A stretch of DNA of 5,906 nt from Nitrospiraceae bacterium (lineage in GTDB: Bacteria; Nitrospirota; Nitrospiria; Nitrospirales; UBA8639), in contig DOFS01000291.1 in NCBI GenBank assembly GCA_003523945.1, positions 1 through 5,906 on the forward strand. The letters run 5' to 3'. Positions 1 through 5,141 of this stretch are shown here, piece by piece. The notes below the pieces were generated by a model. It did no database searches, was not told the origin of the DNA, and was given only the letters and a program-made list of their open reading frames with translations. The number at the start of each line of letters is the position of its first letter. Position 1 is the stretch's first letter. A program made the position numbers and the translations under genes.

Positions 1-702
1 TCACAATTGGTCCAGCGCTCGGCGCAACTCGAGGCGAGTAATAAAGAACTTGAAGCTTTTAGTTATTCGGTCTCGCATGACTTACGCGCCCCATTGCGCG
101 GGATCGATGGATTTAGTCAGGCAGTGCTGGAAGACTATGATGAGAAGCTAGATGAATCCGGGCGAACTTATTTGCGCAGGGTGCGGACAGCCAGTCAACG
201 AATGTCTCATCTCATTGATGCCATGCTCAACCTGGCCCGGTTGACTCGAGCTGAAATCCATACCCAGACCTTTGATATGAGTGCCGTCGTCCGGGCTATT
301 CTTGATGACTTTCAAAAGATGGAACCGGAGCGGCAGGTGGAATGTATTGTGGCCAATAACGTATTCGCCACAGCTGACCCGCAATTGCTTCGAGCCGTGT
401 TAGAAAATTTGTTAGGCAACGCGTGGAAGTTTACCCAGCAACAAGCCCATCCCCGTATTGAATTCGGTCATGGACAATACAAAGGACAGGCCGCCTACTT
501 TGTCTCCGACAATGGGGCAGGTTTTGATATGACGTATGTGCATAAACTTTTCGGCGCCTTTCAACGGCTTCATGCCTATACGGAATATCCTGGTGTGGGG
601 GTTGGGCTGGCGACGGTGCATAGGATTATTCAGCGACACGGCGGGCAGATTTGGGCAGAAGGAGCGGTGGACCGTGGTGCCACCTTTCACTTTACGTTGT
701 AG
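1..702 (+). CDS. Sensor histidine kinase, C-terminal part (5' end outside window)
   Basis: This is the catalytic end of a two-component sensor kinase that autophosphorylates a His and passes the phosphate to a response regulator. The frame is open from base 1, so the sensor part and the true start lie upstream; 233 residues are visible. Residues about 1-20 look like a coiled-coil lead-in. The HisKA dimerisation helix carries the H-box [11 protein letters not shown] with the phospho-acceptor at His26 (nt 76-78). The HATPase domain shows the N-box [11 protein letters not shown] (135-145), the G1 box DNGAGFD (170-176), an F-box around LFGAFQRLH, and the G2 box GVGVGLA (198-204), so the ATP site looks intact. 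The H-box style is that of PAS/GAF- or phytochrome-linked kinases, but the input domain cannot be seen. A TTG at 7 is not a credible start because the coiled coil reads through it. The response regulator gene begins 20 nt after the stop and is the likely partner. Confidence 0.95.
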   Translation, partial: SQLVQRSAQLEASNKELEAFSYSVSHDLRAPLRGIDGFSQAVLEDYDEKLDESGRTYLRRVRTASQRMSHLIDAMLNLARLTRAEIHTQTFDMSAVVRAILDDFQKMEPERQVECIVANNVFATADPQLLRAVLENLLGNAWKFTQQQAHPRIEFGHGQYKGQAAYFVSDNGAGFDMTYVHKLFGAFQRLHAYTEYPGVGVGLATVHRIIQRHGGQIWAEGAVDRGATFHFTL

Positions 703-722
703 GGCAAACGAAGGAGGAGAAC

Positions 723-1166
723 ATGACCAATAAAGTCATTTTGTTAGTGGAAGATCATCCCGATGATGAAGAGCTGACGATGCGGGCCCTCAAGAAGAAT
801 AATATAAAAAATGAAGTCGTGGTGGCTCGTGATGGGGTGGAGGCGTTGGGATATTTATTTGGAACCGGAACCCATGCCGGTCGTGATTTAACCCATATGC
901 CTCAAATAATTTTATTGGATCTCAAGCTCCCCAAGATTGATGGATTGGAAGTATTACGACGGTTACGAGCTGATGACCGTACCAAATTTCTCCCGGTAGT
1001 TGTTCTCACGTCGTCCAAGGAAGAGCAGGACATCGTGAAAAGCTATCAATTGGGGGCCAATAGTTATGTTCGGAAGCCGGTGGATTTTCAAGAGTTTTCT
1101 CAGGCTGTTCAAAACCTGGGCCTCTATTGGCTGATTTTAAATGAATCGGCACCAGAAAGGGTGTAA
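723..1166 (+). CDS. Single-domain response regulator, CheY/Rcp1-like
   Basis: A 147-residue receiver (REC) domain with no output domain, expected to be a cytoplasmic phospho-relay partner of the kinase just upstream. The key residues are in order: acidic pocket E10/D11 in VEDHPDDEE, phospho-acceptor D66 in [13 protein letters not shown]96 in VVVLTSS, the switch aromatic Y115, and K118 in the KP motif. The extended loop between helix 2 and strand 3 (about 44-60, [16 protein letters not shown]) is typical of the Rcp1 class that pairs with phytochrome-like kinases (family knowledge; the pairing here is inferred from adjacency). The start at 723 is chosen because a strong Shine-Dalgarno (AAGGAGG at 711-717) ends 5 nt before it. 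An in-frame upstream start at 651 would overlap the kinase and lacks that support. How the signal leaves this protein is not visible. Confidence 0.95.
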   Translation: MTNKVILLVEDHPDDEELTMRALKKNNIKNEVVVARDGVEALGYLFGTGTHAGRDLTHMPQIILLDLKLPKIDGLEVLRRLRADDRTKFLPVVVLTSSKEEQDIVKSYQLGANSYVRKPVDFQEFSQAVQNLGLYWLILNESAPERV

Positions 1167-1229
1167 GGTATTGAGTAGGACAGGGTTGTCAATCTTAGTG
1201 GGGACCGGACGGCGGCCTTGCGAGTTTCC

Positions 1230-1262
1230 CTGAGCCCCCTCAGCCTTTTCCTGATTTTTTTT
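1230..1262 (+). terminator. Weak Rho-independent-like terminator after the response regulator
   Basis: A 5-bp stem CTGAG-CCCC-CTCAG (1230-1243) is followed by a T-rich stretch that ends in eight T (1255-1262). It sits 64 nt after the response regulator stop, the right place to end the two-gene unit. The stem is short and 11 nt separate it from the T-run, so termination may be inefficient or the match may be chance. Confidence 0.35.
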
Positions 1263-1333
1263 CATTGAACACTCTCCTTAGGGGTGAGAGATGTCTCCGG
1301 TTTCATTCGGCACGTCAAATGTTCCAACAGGTG

Positions 1334-1444
1334 TCAAAATTCCCGCGACCTGACACGGGAAAAAAATGCCCGTCCACCACACAATTTGCCTATCTTCCGG
1401 TCGCTGCCTTTCGGCCCTTCGAACGCTTTCTTTTGTTTCCACAT
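1334..1444 (-). CDS. Possible 36-aa basic microprotein
   Basis: A short minus-strand frame that begins MWKQKKAFEGPKG and ends SRVRSREF. It is supported by an excellent Shine-Dalgarno: AGGAGG (complement of 1452-1457) with 7 nt to the ATG at 1444. The product would have 11 Lys/Arg against 3 acidic residues, one Cys, and no signal peptide or membrane segment, so a cytoplasmic nucleic-acid-binding or ribosome-associated peptide is conceivable, but I recognise no family. Its last third overlaps the inverted repeats near 1331-1361, so this DNA may serve as a structured element instead. It would be divergent from the CxxC protein gene at 1545. Evidence is limited to the ribosome-binding site and the open frame. 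Confidence 0.3.
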   Translation of the reverse strand: MWKQKKAFEGPKGSDRKIGKLCGGRAFFSRVRSREF

Positions 1445-1544
1445 GGTTTTCCCTCCTCTATCTCATCCTGTGTAACCCCCGGCATATCCCTTGCTCAATG
1501 TAAGTGATACCGATTATCTATCATTACTTTTCAAGGAGGGGGCC

Positions 1545-1934
1545 ATGGGACGAATCCTTACATGGGATATACCCGAATCCGTGGCGTCGCATGAACATGC
1601 ATGGAATCCCAAACGAAAAAATGTGGCTGAAAATATTGGCCTGGTGACACATCGGGCGTCAAAAGGTAGCGCGACCGGAGCCACGTGTTGCGCCAAATGT
1701 GGAAGCGAGGTCAAGGTCTTTGTTTCTCCAAGACGAAATCCGCATTCCAGTAAATTGGGACGTGCTGTCTCTTTGAAGGATCATGATCTGTGCCGACGGT
1801 GTTGGAGAAAAATGATGTATCAGCAAAGACAAGCGGTGGTGGCACTGTCCCTTTCTTTTTTCGTAAGAAAGAAGACTCCCCGCCCTCGTCTGCTGGTTCC
1901 TATACTGTCGTATGAGCCCAAGCAAGCTTGCTAA
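1545..1934 (+). CDS. Small hypothetical protein with paired CxxC (putative zinc-ribbon)
   Basis: A 129-residue protein of unknown function. The ATG at 1545 is chosen because GGAGG (1535-1539) lies 5 nt upstream; the frame is open for 18 codons further up, but that stretch contains the ribosome-binding site itself. Two cysteine knuckles stand out: CCAKC (C48/C49 and C52) and CRRC (C83, C86), about 30 residues apart, a spacing compatible with one four-Cys zinc site. The protein is strongly basic, especially after residue 85, with no signal peptide; residues 97-107 are hydrophobic but too short for a clear membrane span. The C-terminal tail (about 90-129, RKKTPRPR and a terminal Cys) looks low in conserved features. 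It stands alone: flanked by a spacer upstream and a convergent gene downstream. Zinc binding and a nucleic-acid or regulatory role are inference. Confidence 0.7.
   Translation: MGRILTWDIPESVASHEHAWNPKRKNVAENIGLVTHRASKGSATGATCCAKCGSEVKVFVSPRRNPHSSKLGRAVSLKDHDLCRRCWRKMMYQQRQAVVALSLSFFVRKKTPRPRLLVPILSYEPKQAC
1851..1871 (+). repeat. 7-bp inverted repeat inside the CxxC protein gene
   Basis: CTTTCTT (1851-1857) and AAGAAAG (1865-1871) are perfect complements around a 7-nt loop. The position inside a coding region and the A/T-rich stem argue against a terminator. It may slightly structure the mRNA; it is recorded only as a visible repeat. Confidence 0.3.
1921..1932. repeat. Perfect 12-bp palindrome at the end of the CxxC protein gene
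   Basis: AGCAAGCTTGCT reads the same on both strands and overlaps the last codons and first stop base of the gene. It lies in the 85-nt convergent gap side shared with the minus-strand gene that ends at 2020. No T-run follows on either strand, so it is not an obvious terminator; chance is a fair explanation. Confidence 0.3.
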
Positions 1935-2019
1935 CCCTCGACTCCCAGAGAATGTGAGCGCCAAGGGCCAACAACTCCACTTTCAAGGATGTCACGGGCA
2001 TGCTCTGTCAGGAAGCAGT

Positions 2020-2583
2020 TTATTTTGAGGAGGATGTCATGGGTTTCCCCTGTTGAATGAACGTATTCGCAAGCGCGGCATTTTGATACAGGACCTTCAA
2101 GGCCAGATTTCCGAACGGGCGGCGCACGACCTTTAGTATTACCTGCCCATCTTCATAACCCAAATTTAACTCGTTTTGTTGTTGAGCAAGAAATGATTGC
2201 TTGGACGCCTCGGTGAGATTCTGTGTGAGGTGATAACTCGTTCCTAAAATGACCTGCAACTGCTGGTACCACTCGTCTGTGTATTGCCCCATATCGATGG
2301 TGATTTGTGCCAGTTTCCCGGCTGGTTCAGGCGTACCAGGAACCTTGTCGGATAAATAAGTCAGTTCAATATATCGATTTTTATCGGTAAGTTCATAAAG
2401 GCATTCCTTCGAGCTGTTGCAGGCTGGTAAGGCGGATACGTCTTTTTCCGTCATGCCAAATTTTAAGTCGCGGAAACCATCAATCCCGGGGTCTGCCATG
2501 CCCAGCGCACTCGATAGGAGGATGGGAGCACAGGTGAGGAGAGAACAGGTTCGTTTGCAGAGGAAACTGGAAGGTAATTTCAT
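2020..2583 (-). CDS. Exported hypothetical protein (periplasmic)
   Basis: A 187-residue protein with a Sec signal peptide: basic residues K10/R11, a hydrophobic core about 13-28, and a likely cut after Ala30 (LGMA before DPG). The mature part begins with GFRDLKFGMTEKDVSALP (36-53), a type of opening seen in small periplasmic proteins where an 'FGMt..eV' strand-helix unit occurs, but I cannot assign a named family. C55 and C61 (CNSSKEC) could form a disulfide after export. The rest is mixed strand/helix with a Gln/Asn-rich helix around 121-140 and no catalytic motif. The start at 2583 is preferred: AAGGAA (complement of 2593-2598) lies 9 nt upstream and the signal peptide begins there. The upstream in-frame ATG at 2634 has no ribosome-binding site and would add 17 residues in front of the signal. 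It is convergent with the CxxC protein gene. Confidence 0.85.
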   Translation of the reverse strand: MKLPSSFLCKRTCSLLTCAPILLSSALGMADPGIDGFRDLKFGMTEKDVSALPACNSSKECLYELTDKNRYIELTYLSDKVPGTPEPAGKLAQITIDMGQYTDEWYQQLQVILGTSYHLTQNLTEASKQSFLAQQQNELNLGYEDGQVILKVVRRPFGNLALKVLYQNAALANTFIQQGKPMTSSSK

Positions 2584-2809
2584 GACTCGAGGTTCCTTAC
2601 TCGTGAAGACAGAGAATTGAAGCAAAAAAGACATATCTAGGGATATAGGCCATTCTGCATGAATGATTCACCATACCAAACCTCTCCCAAAAAAGGCGAT
2701 GCTGCACTACAGGAAGACTAACAGGTTGAGACAATAGAATTTTTGTGGGCACTCAGAAAAGAAATTTTTAAGTGGGGATTGTGCGATCAAAATAGGAAGG
2801 TGATGAATA

Positions 2810-2905
2810 TCAAATGGATTGGGAGAATTGATTCCTTCTGAGATAGTCCCTTTTATGAATGGCGGTGCAGGGCTCCACACATTTCCCCTGGTTGCACTCG
2901 GTCAT
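2810..2905 (-). CDS. Possible 31-aa three-cysteine microprotein
   Basis: A minus-strand frame beginning MTECNQGKCVEPC, with Cys at 4, 9 and 13, then a polar, basic tail (HKRDYLRRNQF). A strong AGGAGG (complement of 2909-2914) precedes the ATG at 2905, although only 3 nt separate them, shorter than ideal; the overlapping GAGG gives a better distance. There is no signal peptide. Cysteines clustered in the first 13 residues could bind a metal or a thiol partner; this is inference. It lies on the same strand between the copper-oxidase-like gene (ends 3076) and the exported protein gene (starts 2583). I recognise no family, and a chance ORF is quite possible. Confidence 0.3.
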   Translation of the reverse strand: MTECNQGKCVEPCTAIHKRDYLRRNQFSQSI

Positions 2906-2998
2906 GCGCCTCCTCTTTCTTGCAGAATACCAAATGCTCTTAAGGGATCAGAGTGTGAAGCCTGAAAAAACGTTTGGTCGTACTCTTCTTCGATCCTA

Positions 2999-3021
2999 CT
3001 CCCCGTGAAGCCCAAGGGGAG
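2999..3021 (-). repeat. GC-rich hairpin downstream of the copper-oxidase-like gene
   Basis: CTCCCC (2999-3004) and GGGGAG (3016-3021) are perfect complements with an 11-nt loop. On the minus strand it forms about 55 nt after the stop of the gene ending at 3076. No T-run follows directly; the nearest is six T about 30 nt further on (complement of 2964-2969). It could slow decay of the operon mRNA or act as a poor terminator. Confidence 0.3.
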
Positions 3022-3075
3022 AGGAACCACGGAATTTCTCTGACAGGGTTTTGCTGATGATGGTCTAAAGGTGTA

Positions 3076-4059
3076 TTAGGGAGTTTCCTGATGAACCTGG
3101 AGGAGGGGCCCCATCCAGTAGCGCATGGGCCTGTCTCCTTCCGCGGCCCTATGAGGAAGATGCGCGATATACCAAAAGACGATATTGGTCTCCTGGACGC
3201 TTTCATCACTTTTAAACTCCAAATCACCCCGCGCGCCGAATGGCCAGCCGGCATCTTCATCCCGGTAAAATTTACGAATCGAGACGTCCCGATCTGAAAA
3301 CTTGCTCGATTGACCATCAACTGGGCCGGGAATAATCCAGACACCCTGACCGGTGGGATAATCCCGAACAAACCAGACTCGATCCTGTGAATGATTGCCG
3401 GGCTTCTTTTCATCCTCCTCGGTCAGATATTTTTGCCACCCTGGTCCCCAACCGTTGTCCTTTGATGAATCCCGATCCAAAACAAAGACCTGGTCCTGAT
3501 CGGATCCGCCAATATCAAAATCCAACCGCCAGTAGGCATGATGGTCATGGTCGGTATTACAGGAGAGATTCCAGCTCTGAACACTTGGATAGAGACGACC
3601 GTCTTCGCTCAGATACCAGGCTTGATATAAATGGTATTGGCCGATTTTGGCGTAAACCCCCAATTCCAACCACTTGATGCCTTGGATCGTATGCTCGGCC
3701 TGACAAAGCTTTTTGCCATCGCAGTTGGGGTTTTTTTTGAGTCGTGGCGGGCTGATCCGGTCTTCGAATGGCCCGCATCGGCCACTGGATCGCCCGATTC
3801 CGAACCAACTGAAGGGATGCCATGCCGGCCACTCCCGAACATACTTGACACGGATCACCGGCAAATCGGCTTTACCTAACACCTGTTTGCCTTGATAGGA
3901 CACATTGCGTAGCCCTAGGCCAGCGGCATCTTTCATTTCAAGGTGTAAGTCCCACGGTCCCCATGAAAACGGTTTGGATTCCCAGTCGGCAAAAGCGGGA
4001 TTGAAAACCATGACACTGGTTAATGTCACACCGGCGATGAAATATCGAAGTGATGCCAT
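3076..4059 (-). CDS. Exported copper amine oxidase-like catalytic domain protein
   Basis: A 327-residue exported protein: signal peptide with R5, hydrophobic core 7-19, and a likely cut after Ala24 (PAFA before DWE). The mature part resembles only the C-terminal beta-sandwich of copper amine oxidases, which normally form ~640-720 residue homodimers that oxidise primary amines using copper and topaquinone (TPQ). Visible matches: GLGLRNVSYQGKQV (47-60), then VIRVKYVREW, like the domain's opening strands; C113 and C119 near the usual disulfide; IGQYHLYQAWYL (139-150) where TVGNYDY is expected; HDHHAYWRLDFDI (171-183) matching HxH plus RLD; and FWYIAHLPHR (295-304) matching the stretch with the third copper His. 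Copper ligands would thus be H171, H173 and H303, and Y142 sits at the TPQ position, but its neighbours are Gln and His instead of Asn and Asp/Glu. The usual FDxGE with the catalytic Asp is not evident. It may therefore bind copper without being a standard amine oxidase. It is downstream of, and probably co-transcribed with, the lipoprotein gene. Confidence 0.8.
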   Translation of the reverse strand: MASLRYFIAGVTLTSVMVFNPAFADWESKPFSWGPWDLHLEMKDAAGLGLRNVSYQGKQVLGKADLPVIRVKYVREWPAWHPFSWFGIGRSSGRCGPFEDRISPPRLKKNPNCDGKKLCQAEHTIQGIKWLELGVYAKIGQYHLYQAWYLSEDGRLYPSVQSWNLSCNTDHDHHAYWRLDFDIGGSDQDQVFVLDRDSSKDNGWGPGWQKYLTEEDEKKPGNHSQDRVWFVRDYPTGQGVWIIPGPVDGQSSKFSDRDVSIRKFYRDEDAGWPFGARGDLEFKSDESVQETNIVFWYIAHLPHRAAEGDRPMRYWMGPLLQVHQETP

Positions 4060-4067
4060 CCGACACG

Positions 4068-4073
4068 CTCCTT
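4068..4073 (-). promoter_or_regulatory. Ribosome-binding site that sets the start at 4059
   Basis: AAGGAG on the minus strand lies 8 nt before the ATG at 4059 and gives a product whose first residues form a clean signal peptide. A second ATG at 4089 is in frame and overlaps the upstream stop as ATGA, with AAGGAG at 4101-4106 11 nt away. That start would put ten polar residues in front of the signal, so 4059 is preferred. Confidence 0.65.
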
Positions 4074-4085
4074 GTTTGGGAATAG

Positions 4086-4895
4086 TCATTGGGGTCCCGC
4101 CTCCTTCCCCGCGTCCAGGACGGTCTGAGAAGTGAGGTCCACTCGGGCAAAGTAGAGTGCCAAGCTCTCTGGCATTTCAGAAAAGGTCACCCAAAATACT
4201 CGGTTACCAAACCCGGCTTCGTCGTTTACCCAGAAATACCGGTATTCTTCAGGTGAAGTCAGAATGGCATGTCCGTGCAAATTCTGAACGTCACTGGAAA
4301 GGCGTGGATCTGATTTGGCCAGCTCAATGGCCGCAGGGATTTCCTCTTCACCCTCTTCGGGCTGATACCCTTCTCGAGGATCCTTCTGCACAGAGGCGAC
4401 CTGATGATCCCGCAGGCAGACATGCACGGCCACATTGTGTGTGTAACTATAATAGGTTAGCCGATGTGCTGAGGCATCAGACGTCGAAACCCGTTCTGTT
4501 GCACGTGGGGTGGTAGCCGGGTCGCCTGCTTGCACGGTCACCAGACATCGGTCAGCAGGGACTTCCTCGGTATGAATAAAGGCAAACCGGTCGCCCAATT
4601 GGTTCTTGACGGCGGGGTCCTGTTCGGCTGTGGTGCGTAGGACAGGCTGGTCAGATTCGACAATAGTAATCTCCGGTCCCGGACCAGACAGAGTGGCCAT
4701 TGCCATGGGATCGACGGGGCGTCGCGGACCTCCCTCTGGTGGCAACTCCAATGCTAATTCACTCAACTGAGGAGGGTGCGCGGGCAGAGGCTTTTTCGGA
4801 ACTTTTGTGAGTTCGACGCTGGAACATCCCAGAAAAAAGCTACCCAGGACCCAACCCGTCACTACCATGGCAAGGGAAGTCAATTTGAGATACAT
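4086..4895 (-). CDS. Lipoprotein with a copper amine oxidase N3-like C-terminal half
   Basis: A 269-residue predicted lipoprotein. The signal (residues 1-23, core LAMVVTGWVLGSFFLG) ends at a lipobox-like F-L-G-C with Cys24; Ser25 at +2 suggests outer-membrane sorting under the Lol rule. Residues 25-95 are a Pro/Glu-rich, probably flexible linker. From about 100 on, the order resembles the cystatin-like N3 domain of copper amine oxidases and the linker after it: DRFAFIHTEEVP (102-113), a strand pair RLTYYSYTHNVAVHVCLRD (145-163), GYQPEEGEEE (176-185), AIELAKSDPRLSSDVQ (189-204), then NDEAGFGNRVFWVTFSE and YFARVDLTSQTVLDAG (248-263), like the 'YA.P..gl..vvDL...Vl' segment just before the catalytic domain. 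A PepSY-like fold is the main alternative. The start at 4895 has AAGGAG (complement of 4905-4910) 9 nt upstream; a TTG at 4940 would spoil the signal. The catalytic-domain-like protein follows immediately. Confidence 0.8.
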   Translation of the reverse strand: MYLKLTSLAMVVTGWVLGSFFLGCSSVELTKVPKKPLPAHPPQLSELALELPPEGGPRRPVDPMAMATLSGPGPEITIVESDQPVLRTTAEQDPAVKNQLGDRFAFIHTEEVPADRCLVTVQAGDPATTPRATERVSTSDASAHRLTYYSYTHNVAVHVCLRDHQVASVQKDPREGYQPEEGEEEIPAAIELAKSDPRLSSDVQNLHGHAILTSPEEYRYFWVNDEAGFGNRVFWVTFSEMPESLALYFARVDLTSQTVLDAGKEAGPQ

Positions 4896-5086
4896 GAAAA
4901 CCGGCTCCTTGGTCGAGTATGAAAAGACCTGTGTCAACAAATTTGAGGTGCGGTTACCTTAAAAATTCTACAAAATAAAAGCAAGGGAGGGATGAGGATC
5001 TGCCGGAAGATAGGAAAGAAATTGTTCTGGACTTTCACGCATTCTGGATAGAGTTGTAACGAAAGCTGAATCAATAGGACTCTAAT

Positions 5087-5097
5087 CCAACTGTTGG
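5087..5097. repeat. 11-bp palindrome CCAAC-T-GTTGG upstream of the DUF547 gene
   Basis: Two perfect 5-bp half-sites around a central T, within the divergent promoter region and 35 nt before the Shine-Dalgarno of the + strand gene. The size and symmetry could suit a dimeric repressor or activator. Only one copy is seen, so operator function is speculative. Confidence 0.25.
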
Positions 5098-5131
5098 TTG
5101 GGTCCCTCAGGAATAGAAAGTTTTCACGTAC

Positions 5132-5136
5132 GGAGG
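5132..5136 (+). promoter_or_regulatory. Ribosome-binding site that sets the DUF547 start at 5142
   Basis: GGAGG ends 5 nt before the ATG at 5142. A competing ATG at 5138, only 1 nt after this site, opens a different 71-codon frame with no signal peptide or family match and is not used. Confidence 0.75.
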
Positions 5137-5141
5137 AATGC

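Larger units (their letters stand above)
1167..1544. other. Spacer between the response regulator and the CxxC protein
   Basis: A 378-nt stretch without a confident gene. It holds a weak terminator-like hairpin (1230-1262) behind the response regulator, a possible short minus-strand ORF (1334-1444), and two overlapping inverted repeats that fall inside that ORF: GTGTCA/TGACAC at 1331-1336 and 1351-1356, and TTCCCG/CGGGAA at 1340-1345 and 1356-1361. Positions 1445-1544 would be a divergent promoter region if the short ORF is real. I found no convincing -35/-10 pair. A + strand reading frame over 1265-1507 has no ribosome-binding site and was not accepted. Confidence 0.5.
2584..3075. other. Long spacer upstream of the exported hypothetical protein gene
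   Basis: A 492-nt stretch between two minus-strand genes. It contains the leader of the gene at 2020-2583, a possible 31-codon minus-strand ORF (2810-2905) with a purine-rich ribosome-binding site, and a GC-rich inverted repeat at 2999-3021 just past the end of the copper-oxidase-like gene. The segment 2640-2800 is A/T-richer and may carry the promoter of the downstream gene, but I see no -35/-10 pair good enough to place. Confidence 0.4.
4896..5141. promoter_or_regulatory. Divergent intergenic region between the lipoprotein operon and the DUF547 gene
   Basis: A 246-nt region that must hold the start signals of both the minus-strand lipoprotein pair and the + strand DUF547 gene. A possible minus-strand -10, TAGAAT (complement of 4965-4970), lies about 70 nt before the lipoprotein start in an A/T-rich patch, but no matching -35 is found. 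A perfect palindrome (5087-5097) lies 45 nt before the DUF547 start. No coding frame here is supported. Confidence 0.4.

Noticed and set aside
1340..1361. TTCCCG/CGGGAA inverted repeat as a terminator of the response regulator
   Set aside because: On the + strand it is followed by A residues, not T, and it lies about 170 nt after the stop. On the minus strand only four T follow and no clear upstream gene needs it.
1265..1507. + strand open frame of 80 codons in the spacer after the response regulator
   Set aside because: It starts at TTG with no ribosome-binding site, lies just behind a terminator-like hairpin, and its product has no recognisable domain. A minus-strand ORF with a much better ribosome-binding site overlaps it.
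1545..1934. Frameshift in the tail of the CxxC protein gene
   Set aside because: The tail looks less conserved, but no alternative frame gives a better continuation, so there is no support for a frameshift.
2039..2056. AGGAGG followed by ATG on the + strand inside the end of the exported protein gene
   Set aside because: The frame stops after five codons, and it is the complement of the gene's C-terminal coding sequence.
2940..3413. Minus-strand frame of 157 codons extending past the copper-oxidase-like gene
   Set aside because: It is an alternative frame inside the 3076-4059 gene for most of its length, has no ribosome-binding site, and its product has no motif, while the overlapping frame shows ordered CuAO motifs and a signal peptide.
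3387..4150. Several frames of 60-96 codons on both strands within 3387-4150
   Set aside because: All are shadows of the lipoprotein and copper-oxidase-like genes, with no ribosome-binding sites and no domain signal.
4932..4937. Perfect TTGACA hexamer on the minus strand upstream of the lipoprotein gene
   Set aside because: No -10-like hexamer occurs at 15-19 nt; the nearest (CATACT) is only 10 nt away, and the resulting start would fall into the ribosome-binding site.
4992..5051. Short + strand ORF starting MRICRKIGKK in the divergent intergenic region
   Set aside because: Only 19 codons, with the purine-rich stretch directly touching the ATG, so ribosome binding would be badly spaced.
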